Assembly (NCBI RefSeq): GCF_002209485.1
Contig: NZ_NJIX01000007.1
Span: 248,001-312,000 of the forward strand
Source: Achromobacter sp. HZ34
Lineage (GTDB): Bacteria; Pseudomonadota; Gammaproteobacteria; Burkholderiales; Burkholderiaceae_B
DNA length: 64,000 nucleotides
Direction: 5' to 3'
A program made the position numbers and the translations under genes. The notes beneath the pieces were generated by a model. It was not told the origin of the DNA. It ran no database searches and saw nothing but the letters and a program-made list of their open reading frames with translations. Below are positions 45,785 to 55,146 of this stretch, piece by piece; positions within the stretch are counted from its first letter, which is position 1, and each line of letters begins with the position of its first letter.

Positions 45785-46789
45785 ATGGACGACCGCGCAC
45801 GGGCACTACTGAAGGCGTTGATTGAACGCTATATCGCTGATGGACAACCCGTCGGCTCGCGAACGCTGTCCAAGGTCTTTGACCTGTCTCCGGCCACCAT
45901 CCGCAATGTCATGGCGGACCTGGAAGAGAACGGCCTGATCCACAGCCCCCACACCTCCTCCGGCCGGGTGCCGACGCCGCGCGGCTATCGCCTGTTCGTC
46001 GATTCCCTGCTGGCGGTCCGTGGTTACGAATTGCAGCCCGCCATGATGGGCGAGATGCTCACCGCCGCCGAGCCCACCCGGGCGGTCAACGCGGCGGCGG
46101 CATTGTTGTCGAACCTGACCCAGTTCGCCGGGGTGGTGCTGACCCCCAAGCGGACCCAGGTGTTTCGCCAGATCGAATTCATCCGCCTGTCGGACAAACG
46201 CGTGCTGCTGATCATCGTCACGCCCGACGGCGACGTGCAGAACCGCATCCTGTTCGTGCAGCGCGATTACGCGGAACATGAACTGGTCGAAGCCGCCAAC
46301 TTCTTCAATATCCATTTCGCCGGCAAGTCCTTCAACGCGGTGCGCAGCACGCTGGCGACGGAACTGGCGCAACTGCGCGAGGACATCTCCCGCCTGATGC
46401 AGGCAGCGGCCGAAGCCGGCGCCGAGGCGGTGGACGAGGGCGATTCCTTCGTCATCTCGGGCGAGCGCAAATTGCTGGAAGTGACGGATATCGCGTCCGA
46501 CATGGACCGTCTGCGCAAGATGTTCTCGTTGTTCGAGAAAAAGACCGACCTGCTGATGCTGCTGGATGTGTCCAGCCGCGCCCAGGGCGTGCAGATATAT
46601 ATAGGCGGCGATTCGCAGCTGATGCCCGTCGAGGAAGTCTCGGTGATTACCGCGCCGTATGGCGTGGATGGCAAGGTGGTGGGCACGCTGGGGGTGATCG
46701 GCCCCACGCGCATGGCCTACGAACGGGTCATTCCCATCGTCGACATCACGGCCCGCCTGTTGTCCAACGCCTTGAGCCACAACCAATAA
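45785..46789 (+). CDS. hrcA: Heat-inducible transcription repressor HrcA
   Basis: A 334-residue repressor. The winged helix is at residues 1-75 ([36 protein letters not shown]) followed by [20 protein letters not shown], the family signature. HrcA binds CIRCE elements of chaperonin genes and needs GroEL for activity. No CIRCE repeat was seen in this window, so its targets (probably groESL) are elsewhere. There is no ribosome site before the ATG. Confidence 0.95.
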   Translation: MDDRARALLKALIERYIADGQPVGSRTLSKVFDLSPATIRNVMADLEENGLIHSPHTSSGRVPTPRGYRLFVDSLLAVRGYELQPAMMGEMLTAAEPTRAVNAAAALLSNLTQFAGVVLTPKRTQVFRQIEFIRLSDKRVLLIIVTPDGDVQNRILFVQRDYAEHELVEAANFFNIHFAGKSFNAVRSTLATELAQLREDISRLMQAAAEAGAEAVDEGDSFVISGERKLLEVTDIASDMDRLRKMFSLFEKKTDLLMLLDVSSRAQGVQIYIGGDSQLMPVEEVSVITAPYGVDGKVVGTLGVIGPTRMAYERVIPIVDITARLLSNALSHNQ

Positions 46790-46800
46790 CACGAGCACCA

Positions 46801-46825
46801 GCGCCAGCGCGCGGGGTGCTGGCGC
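46801..46825. other. Hairpin between hrcA and hemH
   Basis: GCGCCAGC and GCTGGCGC form a perfect 8-bp stem with a 9-base loop. There is no T-run, so it is an attenuator or weak terminator at best. Confidence 0.35.
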
Positions 46826-46846
46826 GGCGCTCATCAAGAGGTGACT

Positions 46847-47929
46847 GTGTTTCTGCGCGCGTTCAAATACATCTGGCCGGAACGCTTCCTGCCGGAAGCC
46901 GAGCAAAACGATCCCTTTGCTGAACAGACCCCGTCGGGCCCCGGGAAAACGGGTGTCCTGCTGGTCAATCTGGGTACGCCGGACGAGCCCACCCCGGCGG
47001 CCATCCGGCGCTATCTGGCGGAATTCCTGTCGGATCCGCGCGTGATCGAGATTCCGCGCTACCTGTGGAAGCCTATCCTGCACGGAATGGTGCTGCGGCG
47101 CCGGCCGCAGCGTCTGGCGCCCCGTTATCGCGAGATCTGGATGGACGGCGGGTCGCCCTTGCTGGTGTACAGCCAGCGCCAGGCCCAGGGCCTGGCCGCT
47201 CTGCTGGCCCAGCGCGGGCTGCAGGTGGAGGTGGAACTGGGCATGCGCTACGGCAATCCTTCGATTCCGGCCTCCATCGACCGGCTGCGCGCCGCCGGCT
47301 GCGAACGGATACTGGTGGTGCCTTTGTATCCCCAGTACGCCGCCAGCACCACGGCGACGGTGGTGGACGCGGTGGCGCGCCATACCGCCCGGCTGCGCAA
47401 CCAGCCGGAGCTGCGCTTCATCAAGCGTTTCCATGACGATGCCGGCTATCTGGAGGCCCTGGTCGCCCGCATCGAGTCCTATTGGCGCGACCATGGCCGG
47501 CCGCAGAAGCTGGTGATGAGTTTCCATGGCCTGCCGCGGTATTCGATCGAGCTGGGCGATCCCTATTACCAGGATTGCCTGCGCACCGGGCGCCTGTTGC
47601 GCGAACGCCTGGGCCTGATGCCGGAACAGGTCGAGGTGACTTTCCAGAGCCGCTTCGGCGCGGCCCGCTGGCTGGAGCCCTATACGGAGCCGACATTGCG
47701 CGAACTGGCGCGCCAGGGCGTGAAAGAGGTGGACGTCGTATGCCCGGGTTTCCTGGCGGATTGTCTGGAAACCCTGGAGGAAATCGCTCAGGAATGCCGC
47801 GACGCCTTTCTCCAGGAAGGGGGGCAGCGCTACCGTTACATTCCGGCGGTCAATGACGATGGCGTCTGGATAGGCGCCCTGGCCGACCTGGTGCAACGTA
47901 ATCTGCAAGGCTGGCCGGCCTTGAAGTAG
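46847..47929 (+). CDS. hemH: Ferrochelatase
   Basis: About 360 residues. It inserts ferrous iron into protoporphyrin IX in the last step of haem synthesis. GVLLVNLGTPDEP (about 35-47), the metal-related histidine in MSFHGLPRYS near 221 and VVCPGFLADCLETLEEI near 293 are the family blocks. Two GTG starts exist; the one at 46847, after AAGAGG, has the better spacing, and 46841 would add two residues. It is followed by a PASDP small-protein gene. Confidence 0.94.
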   Translation: MFLRAFKYIWPERFLPEAEQNDPFAEQTPSGPGKTGVLLVNLGTPDEPTPAAIRRYLAEFLSDPRVIEIPRYLWKPILHGMVLRRRPQRLAPRYREIWMDGGSPLLVYSQRQAQGLAALLAQRGLQVEVELGMRYGNPSIPASIDRLRAAGCERILVVPLYPQYAASTTATVVDAVARHTARLRNQPELRFIKRFHDDAGYLEALVARIESYWRDHGRPQKLVMSFHGLPRYSIELGDPYYQDCLRTGRLLRERLGLMPEQVEVTFQSRFGAARWLEPYTEPTLRELARQGVKEVDVVCPGFLADCLETLEEIAQECRDAFLQEGGQRYRYIPAVNDDGVWIGALADLVQRNLQGWPALK

Positions 47930-47943
47930 GCGGCCGGCGTTAC

Positions 47944-47984
47944 CATGGTCGGACCTTCCCCCCTTTCAACGGGAGCCGACCATG
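47944..47984 (+). promoter_or_regulatory. RNA hairpin that buries the ribosome site and start of the PASDP gene
   Basis: CATGGTCGG (47944-47952) pairs perfectly with CCGACCATG (47976-47984), whose last three bases are the start codon of the small gene. Above a 3-base bulge, TTCCC can pair with GGGAG, the Shine-Dalgarno sequence (one G-T wobble). In RNA the stem would hide both the ribosome site and the AUG, leaving a 10-base loop. Confidence 0.5.
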
Positions 47985-48152
47985 AGCAAGCCTGCACATC
48001 CCTCCGAACCCCGCAAGCCCGTCCAGCCGCCCGCGACCGAACCGCCGGCTCCCGCGGAGACCGTGGAGCGGGATCTGGACGAGGCCTTGAGGGAGACTTT
48101 TCCCGCCAGCGACCCCATCGCCGTCGACCCCGAGCCGCGCCGCCGGTCCTGA
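47982..48152 (+). CDS. 56-residue PASDP-motif protein
   Basis: A small acidic, proline-rich protein with ribosome site GGGAG seven bases before the ATG. The C-terminal half VERDLDEALRETFPASDPIAVD contains the ETFPASDP motif of a widespread but uncharacterised family of short proteobacterial proteins. It has no signal peptide, membrane segment or cysteine. It lies alone between hemH and grpE on the same strand. The motif makes it likely to be real; the function is unknown. Confidence 0.8.
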   Translation: MSKPAHPSEPRKPVQPPATEPPAPAETVERDLDEALRETFPASDPIAVDPEPRRRS

Positions 48153-48198
48153 TCCGCCCCAGTCGCGCCGATCCGCCCCAGTCGCGCCGATCCGCCCC
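48151..48198. repeat. 19-bp tandem repeat after the PASDP gene
   Basis: The unit GATCCGCCCCAGTCGCGCC occurs twice (48151-48169, 48170-48188), followed by a 10-base partial copy. The first unit begins inside the stop codon of the small gene. A GC-rich stem (GCCGCCGGGC and its near complement up to about 48240) follows and may act in termination. Confidence 0.8.
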
Positions 48199-48333
48199 CG
48201 CCGCCGGGCCGGGGTGGGGGTAGTCGCCCGGCCGGCGGCATCCAGGAATCTCAAGAAAATCAGCCGTTTATTCCGTCGGACCGGTCATTCCGCCCATTAG
48301 TTGGTTTTTTTCGCACTTTCCTCAATCTCCCCG

Positions 48334-48362
48334 CTTGAAACGCGGGCATTGATCCCCATACT
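48334..48362 (+). promoter_or_regulatory. Heat-shock (sigma-32) promoter of grpE
   Basis: CTTGAAA (48334-48340) and CCCCATACT (48354-48362) are separated by 13 bases, almost exactly the RpoH consensus. The grpE ATG is 40 bases downstream, behind GGAGGAA. Confidence 0.88.
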
Positions 48363-48401
48363 GGTTCGCGAACACCAATTGTTTCCCGGAGGAACTTTCC
48401 T

Positions 48402-48968
48402 ATGACGGCACAGAACGAGCCTGCCGATAAAGGGCCCGAGATTGACCCCGCCACCGCGGCCCCCGCGTCCGCTGACGCTGCTGCCGCTGCTTCCGCCGAT
48501 CCCCTGCTGGATCTGCAAGCCCAGCTGGCGGCGGCACAGGCCAAGGCCACCGAGCACTACGACCAGCTGCTGCGCACCCGCGCGGAGGCGGAAAACATCC
48601 GTCGCCGTGCCCAGGAAGACGTCTCCAAGGCCCACAAGTTCGGCATCGAGTCCTTCGCCGAGAGCCTGGTGCCCGTCATGGACAGCCTGCAAGCCGCGCT
48701 GGCCCAGCCGGACCAGACCCTGGAGGCCTTGCGCGCCGGGGTGGAAAGCACCCTCAAGCAGCTGACCAGCGCCTTCGAGCGCAACCGCCTGATCCAGATC
48801 GAGCCGGCCGCGGGCGAGAAGTTCGACCCGCACCAGCACCAGGCGATTTCCTCCATCCCGTCCGAGCAACCCGCCAACACGGTGGTGCAGACCCTGCAAA
48901 AGGGCTACCTGATCTCCGATCGCGTGTTGCGTCCGGCGCTGGTGATGGTTTCGGCCGGCCAGGGCTGA
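48402..48968 (+). CDS. grpE: Nucleotide exchange factor GrpE
   Basis: A 188-residue cochaperone that releases ADP from DnaK. An acidic, alanine-rich N-terminal tail is followed by a long dimerising helix ([36 protein letters not shown], about 38-73) and the C-terminal beta domain ([21 protein letters not shown]). The sigma-32 promoter and the dnaK-dnaJ genes downstream give a heat-shock unit. Confidence 0.96.
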   Translation: MTAQNEPADKGPEIDPATAAPASADAAAAASADPLLDLQAQLAAAQAKATEHYDQLLRTRAEAENIRRRAQEDVSKAHKFGIESFAESLVPVMDSLQAALAQPDQTLEALRAGVESTLKQLTSAFERNRLIQIEPAAGEKFDPHQHQAISSIPSEQPANTVVQTLQKGYLISDRVLRPALVMVSAGQG

Positions 48969-48980
48969 ACGGATAGGTCC

Positions 48981-49394
48981 ATGTCCAGCACCCAGGTTTT
49001 CGATCCGGCGCAGGTCTTCGAGATGTTCGGCATGCGTGCCGTCGACAGCGCCAGCTTCGACCGCATGGTCGTGCAGGCGCCCGGCGAAGACTTGCGTTGC
49101 ATCTTCCTGTGGGGCCAGGACTGCTACAACTGCAACGTGTTCAAGCAGACTGCCATGCTGCACAAGGACGCCTTGCTGGACCTGGGCCTGAGCTGGTTCG
49201 AATGCAATGTGTACGACGATGTGGCGCTGGGGCAGCGATTTTCGCTGCACGGCGTACCGGCTTTCATGATGTTTCGCCAGGGCAAGCGCCTGGGACGGAT
49301 TTCCGGCTGGCCCGGCCTGCCGCAATTCGCCGACGCGGTGCGGCGATTGCTGGCCGCCGCGGAGCCGGCAGCGGGATCGGGCAATAAGCAATAA
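48981..49394 (+). CDS. Thioredoxin-like protein between grpE and dnaK
   Basis: A 137-residue thioredoxin fold. The active-site pair is CYNC near residue 47 (WGQDCYNCNVFKQ) instead of the usual CGPC, and the cis-proline is in HGVPAFMMF near 91. There is no signal peptide, so it acts in the cytoplasm. It starts 12 bases after grpE and is 92 bases before dnaK, which has its own promoter. Co-expression with heat-shock chaperones suggests a redox role during protein stress. That is inference. Confidence 0.85.
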   Translation: MSSTQVFDPAQVFEMFGMRAVDSASFDRMVVQAPGEDLRCIFLWGQDCYNCNVFKQTAMLHKDALLDLGLSWFECNVYDDVALGQRFSLHGVPAFMMFRQGKRLGRISGWPGLPQFADAVRRLLAAAEPAAGSGNKQ

Positions 49395-49397
49395 GCC

Positions 49398-49425
49398 CTT
49401 GAAAAGTCAACGGTAGTCACCACTT
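49398..49425 (+). promoter_or_regulatory. Heat-shock (sigma-32) promoter of dnaK
   Basis: CTTGAAA (49398-49404) is followed after 13 bases by CACCACTT, which matches five of eight positions of the RpoH -10 element. It overlaps the end of the thioredoxin-like gene region, 62 bases before the dnaK ATG. Confidence 0.65.
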
Positions 49426-49486
49426 AGTCTTGGAACGAAATTTCCTTTCCCATTTTTCAAAACATAATTCTTCAAGGTAATCCATC

Positions 49487-51412
<1,926 letters not shown>

Positions 51413-51450
51413 TGGTTGATCTTCTTGTAATTCAGTAAGTCAGTAAATAC

Positions 51451-51480
51451 GCCCGGCCCCGGAGATTTCCGGTGCCGGGC
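51451..51480 (+). terminator. Hairpin between dnaK and dnaJ
   Basis: GCCCGGCCCCGGA and TCCGGTGCCGGGC form a 13-bp stem with one mismatch and a GATT loop. No T-run follows. It probably limits read-through so that dnaJ is made in smaller amounts than dnaK. Confidence 0.5.
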
Positions 51481-51570
51481 GCGATCGTATAAACGGCGGG
51501 CTTGCGGGCCGCTCGGCAGGTAGCCGGGCCTACCGGGGCGGCGCCCGTCGAATCCCGCCTCTGGAATATC

Positions 51571-52698
51571 ATGGCAAAACGTGACTATTACGAGATTCTG
51601 GGCGTTGCCAAGAACGCCACGGATGATGAGATAAAGAAGGCCTACCGCAAACTGGCCATGAAGTACCATCCGGACCGCAATCCGGACAATAAGGAATCGG
51701 AAGAGAAGTTCAAGGAGGTCAAGGAAGCGTATGAAATCCTGACCGACGAACAGAAGCGCGCCGCTTATGACCGCTACGGCCACGCGGGCGTGGATCCGAA
51801 TGCGGCGGGCGGTATGGGCGCTGGCATGGGCGGCGGTTTCGCCGACGCCTTTGGCGACATCTTCGGCGAGATCTTCGGTGGCGCCGCGGGCGGCCGTCGT
51901 GGCGGTCCGCAGGTGTATCGCGGTGCCGACCTGAAGTATTCGCTGGAAATCACACTGGAACAGGCGGCCAATGGATTCGATACCGAAATCCGCGTGCCCA
52001 GCTGGGAAAAGTGCGATACCTGCCACGGCTCGGGCGCCAAGCCGGGCACGTCGCCCAAGACCTGCCACACTTGCGGCGGCTCCGGCGCGGTGCGTATGCA
52101 ACAGGGTTTCTTCAGCGTCCAGCAGACCTGCCCGACCTGCCATGGCACGGGCAAGGAAATTACGGATCCCTGCGTGGCTTGCGATGGCGTTGGCCGCATT
52201 CGCCGCAACAAGACCCTGCAGGTCAAGATTCCGGCCGGTATCGACGAAGGCATGCGCATCCGCTCCAGCGGCAATGGCGAGCCGGGTGTCAATGGTGGTC
52301 CGGCGGGCGATCTGTATGTGGAAATCCACATCAAGCCGCACAAGATTTTCCAGCGCGATGGCGATGATCTGCACTGCGAGCTGACCATTCCCTTCACCAG
52401 TGCCGCCTTGGGCGGGGAACTGCAGGTACCGACCTTGGGCGGCAAGGCCGAGATCTCCATTCCGGAAGGCACGCAGTCCGGCAAGACCTTCCGTTTGCGC
52501 GGCAAGGGCATACGGGGCGTGCGCGGCAGCTATCCGGGCGATCTGTATTGCCACGTCGTGGTGGAGACGCCGGTACGCCTGAGCGAAGAGCAGAAGACGA
52601 TACTGCGTCAGTTCGAGGCGTCGCTCAACGATGGCGGCGACCGTCATTCGCCGCAAAGCAAGTCGTGGACGGATCGGGTGAAGGAATTCTTCAGCTGA
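51571..52698 (+). CDS. dnaJ: Chaperone DnaJ (Hsp40)
   Basis: A 375-residue class I J-protein. The J domain covers residues 1-70 with HPD near 33, a Gly/Phe-rich region follows (about 75-110), and four zinc motifs ([32 protein letters not shown]) lie at about 148-206. It delivers substrates to DnaK and stimulates its ATPase. I chose the ATG at 51571, which gives the conserved [12 protein letters not shown] start; a longer frame begins 23 codons upstream. Confidence 0.97.
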   Translation: MAKRDYYEILGVAKNATDDEIKKAYRKLAMKYHPDRNPDNKESEEKFKEVKEAYEILTDEQKRAAYDRYGHAGVDPNAAGGMGAGMGGGFADAFGDIFGEIFGGAAGGRRGGPQVYRGADLKYSLEITLEQAANGFDTEIRVPSWEKCDTCHGSGAKPGTSPKTCHTCGGSGAVRMQQGFFSVQQTCPTCHGTGKEITDPCVACDGVGRIRRNKTLQVKIPAGIDEGMRIRSSGNGEPGVNGGPAGDLYVEIHIKPHKIFQRDGDDLHCELTIPFTSAALGGELQVPTLGGKAEISIPEGTQSGKTFRLRGKGIRGVRGSYPGDLYCHVVVETPVRLSEEQKTILRQFEASLNDGGDRHSPQSKSWTDRVKEFFS

Positions 52699-52752
52699 TT
52701 TCTTCCGCCGCCACGTCCTGATTTGTTCGGGGCGTGGCCGGGTGACCAGAAT

Positions 52753-52788
52753 CCGAGCCGGGCATATTGCCTGGCTCGGTTTTTTTTT
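52753..52788 (+). terminator. Strong rho-independent terminator after dnaJ
   Basis: CCGAGCCGGGCA and TGCCTGGCTCGG form a 12-bp stem (one mismatch) with loop TAT, followed by nine T residues. It cleanly separates the heat-shock genes from the bug array. Confidence 0.92.
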
Positions 52789-52844
52789 GGCCATCCGAGT
52801 TAGGCGCATTTCCCCGTCTTTTTTTCCGCGGGCCCGCCGTACGC

Positions 52845-52873
52845 GGAACTAGTCGCCGCCAGGGATCTACCCA
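52845..52873 (+). promoter_or_regulatory. ECF-sigma-like promoter element, bug copy 1
   Basis: GGAACT (52845-52850), 15 bases, then TCTACCCA (52866-52873). The same two blocks recur before each of the four tandem bug genes. It lies 119 bases before the copy 1 start. Confidence 0.5.
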
Positions 52874-52991
52874 CGCAACGAGCATCCCGCATTGCCGGTG
52901 TTGTCGCGGATCTGCTGGCGCGGCGGCTGGCCATGCCTTTGTCGAACGACGACGCTCTGGCGGCGCTGCGAATTCAGGAAGGAAGACGGAA

Positions 52992-53879
52992 ATGAATCAC
53001 GAAATACGAGATTTGGCCTCGGCGGCCGCGGACGGGGCCGCGGGCTCCCAGGCCGGTGACCTGGATGCGGGCTATCCCGTGCGGCCTTTGTCTTTGGTGT
53101 TGGGTGCGGCGCCAGGAGGTGGTGCCGATATTCTCGCCCGCGCGCTGCTGGCGGATATCGCGGCGGACCTGGGACAGCCTGTCACCATCGATTATCAGCC
53201 TGGGGCGTCGGGCAATATCGGTGCGGCGCGCGTGGCGCGTGCGCGGTCCGATGGCTACACGATCTTGTTGAGTACCCGCGCGGCCACGCTGCACAAGACG
53301 ATGTACCCGTATATGGACTACGACTTCGCGCGTGATCTCAAGCCGGTCGGCATGGTGGCGACGATGCCCGTTGTCGTGGTCATGGGCAATCACGTTGCCG
53401 CCGGTGATCTGCCGGACGCGATTGAACTCGCGCGATTCAGCCCGGGCCGTTATGTGTGCGCGTCGGTGGGGATGGGAACGACCAATCATGTGTTGTGCGA
53501 AATCCTGCAGACGGCGGCGGGCATGCGTTTCCAGCACATTCCTTATCAAAGCTCCGCGGCGGCCTTGAGCGATGTGGTTGCGGGCCTGGTCGATTTTCTT
53601 TTCACACCTTTGTCCGCGGCCTTGCCGCACATCAAGTCGGGCCGCGTGTGCGCCGTGGCGGTGACCTCGAAACTGCGTATCGCGGAGATTCCCGACGTTC
53701 CCACGATAGAGGAGGTCGGTTTCGCCGAGATGGGTGTGGACGACTGGTACGCCATCATGGTGCCCACCGGCACGCCCAAGGGCGTCATCGCCCGCTTGAA
53801 CCGGTCACTGAATACCGTGCTGGCCAGCGAAGACGTCCGCCTGCGACTCGCGCGTCTCGGCTATATGGCGCCAGGGTGA
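52992..53879 (+). CDS. Bug-family protein, tandem copy 1 (no evident signal peptide, short C-terminus)
   Basis: 295 residues from the ATG at 52992, after GGAAGGAAGACGG. The body is typical (YPVRPLSLVLGAAPGGGADILARAL at about 32-56, DLGQPVTIDYQPGASGNIGAARVARARSDGYT). The first 30 residues, however, are polar and acidic (MNHEIRDLASAAADGAAGSQ) and show no hydrophobic core. It also ends at LGYMAPG, about 35 residues before the end of its three neighbours, and no matching continuation was seen in the other frames. It may be a decaying gene or a cytoplasmic variant. The start overlaps the stop of a 20-codon leader frame. Confidence 0.75.
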   Translation: MNHEIRDLASAAADGAAGSQAGDLDAGYPVRPLSLVLGAAPGGGADILARALLADIAADLGQPVTIDYQPGASGNIGAARVARARSDGYTILLSTRAATLHKTMYPYMDYDFARDLKPVGMVATMPVVVVMGNHVAAGDLPDAIELARFSPGRYVCASVGMGTTNHVLCEILQTAAGMRFQHIPYQSSAAALSDVVAGLVDFLFTPLSAALPHIKSGRVCAVAVTSKLRIAEIPDVPTIEEVGFAEMGVDDWYAIMVPTGTPKGVIARLNRSLNTVLASEDVRLRLARLGYMAPG

Positions 53880-53942
53880 TTCCAGGCGCTGTTCCATTGA
53901 TTCACTCTGATCCCGGGGCATGGGCAAAGCGCCATGCTCATG

Positions 53943-53968
53943 GGAACCGGTGGCGACCCACGGCCTAC
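53943..53968 (+). promoter_or_regulatory. ECF-sigma-like promoter element, bug copy 2
   Basis: GGAACC (53943-53948), 15 bases, then CCTAC (53964-53968), followed by ATACCC. It is the most divergent of the four elements and lies 67 bases before the copy 2 start. Confidence 0.45.
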
Positions 53969-54034
53969 ATACCCGAAACGTGTCGCGGGCCTCAGTGGTT
54001 CTTCGATGAGAGCCTGCTTATTGGGAGGCTGGAA

Positions 54035-55030
54035 ATGGGACTGAAAATAGCCAGGAATTTTATCGCCTCGGTCGTGGCGGGGAGCATGGTGCCGATGGGT
54101 GCGTCGGCGGGGGAGAGTAGCGGGGAATTTCCGAGACGGCCCATCTCGCTGGTCATCGGATTGCCGCCCGGTGGCGGCGCTGACTCCCTGGTAAGACAAC
54201 TCGCAAAGCACATGAGCGAAGACCTGGGGCAGCCGGTTATCGTCGATTATCGTATCGGTGCCGCGGGTAACATCGGTGCCATGGCGGTCGCGCGCTCTCA
54301 GGCGGATGGTCATACGCTTTTCCTGGCAGGCCGTTCCGTGACGCTGCACAAGAAAATGTATGGCCACATGAATTATGACTTCGCCAAGGATTTGGTTCCC
54401 GTCGGCATGGTCGTGAAGATGCCTTACCTTCTGGTCATGGGCAAGCACGTCAATGCGACGACGCTGCAGGACGCGATGGATCTGGCAAGAGAACGTGCGG
54501 GAAGCCTTACCTGTGCGTCTACGGGTATCGGGACGACGAATCATCTGTTGTGCGAGTCGCTGCAGGAGGCCGCCGGCATAGAGCTTCTCCATCTCCCTTA
54601 TAAAGGCGCGGCACCAGCGCTGACGGATATGGTCGGTGGACGAGCGGATTTCATGTTCACATCGCTGGCTTCGGCGTTGCCTTATCTGGAATCCGATAAG
54701 GTCCGCTGTGTGGCTGTCATGTCCTCGGCCAGATTGCATGAACTTCCGGATGTTCCTTCCATCGAGGAGTTCGGTTTCATGAAGGCCGAGGGCAATGGCT
54801 GGTTTGCCCTGGTGGCGCCTGCACGAACTCCATCGCACGTGATCCTCCGCTTGAATCGCTCCCTTAACAATGCCTTGGCGAATGACAGTTTGCGGGAAGT
54901 CCTGATCTCGCAAGGCTTCGTCGTTCCGCTCTCGAACAACACGCCCGAAGCCCTCGGCGCTTTCATGGCCGACGAAGCGGCGAAGTGGACGGAAGTGCTG
55001 GAGCGGCGCGACATCAGCAGCGTCCAGTAG
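54035..55030 (+). CDS. Bug-family (TctC) solute-binding protein, tandem copy 2
   Basis: 331 residues from the ATG at 54035, seven bases after GGGAGG. The signal peptide (MGLKIARNFIASVVAGSMVP) looks functional and ends near ASAGES. The mature part carries FPRRPISLVIGLPPGGGADSLVRQL and DLGQPVIVDYRIGAAGNIGAMAVARS, and the C-terminus ends NTPEALGAFMADEAAKWTEV as in copies 3 and 4. A carboxylate or related small molecule is the likely ligand. Codon use looks less GC-rich than in copies 1, 3 and 4. Confidence 0.9.
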   Translation: MGLKIARNFIASVVAGSMVPMGASAGESSGEFPRRPISLVIGLPPGGGADSLVRQLAKHMSEDLGQPVIVDYRIGAAGNIGAMAVARSQADGHTLFLAGRSVTLHKKMYGHMNYDFAKDLVPVGMVVKMPYLLVMGKHVNATTLQDAMDLARERAGSLTCASTGIGTTNHLLCESLQEAAGIELLHLPYKGAAPALTDMVGGRADFMFTSLASALPYLESDKVRCVAVMSSARLHELPDVPSIEEFGFMKAEGNGWFALVAPARTPSHVILRLNRSLNNALANDSLREVLISQGFVVPLSNNTPEALGAFMADEAAKWTEVLERRDISSVQ

Positions 55031-55039
55031 CACCAGCGT

Positions 55040-55067
55040 GGAACTCCTCGCGCCATTCGTCTACCCA
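55040..55067 (+). promoter_or_regulatory. ECF-sigma-like promoter element, bug copy 3
   Basis: GGAACT (55040-55045), 14 bases, then TCTACCCA (55060-55067), preceded by CG. It lies 80 bases before the copy 3 start. Confidence 0.5.
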
Positions 55068-55146
55068 TGCGAGGAATCGCACGCGCTACGCGATTCCTGA
55101 TTCCAGCAATCGCTGGCTCCGATGCGCACGGTATGCTTTTTGGGGG

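Noticed and set aside
45806-47908. A 700-codon open frame on the minus strand opposite hrcA and hemH
   Set aside because: It lies entirely antisense to two firmly identified genes, has no recognisable domain and is rich in His, Gln and Arg, the usual composition of reverse-strand frames in high-GC DNA.
48151-48198. Tandem repeat considered as a CRISPR remnant
   Set aside because: The units are directly adjacent with no spacers, there are only two and a half copies, and no cas gene is present.
45667-49486. CIRCE elements (TTAGCACTC-N9-GAGTGCTAA) upstream of hrcA, grpE or dnaK
   Set aside because: None was found by eye. The grpE and dnaK upstream regions carry sigma-32 promoters instead.
53880-53942. 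A frameshift that would restore the missing C-terminus of bug copy 1
   Set aside because: The three forward frames after the stop were read and none gives the NTPE...W-T-x-V helix of the other copies. Simple truncation fits better.
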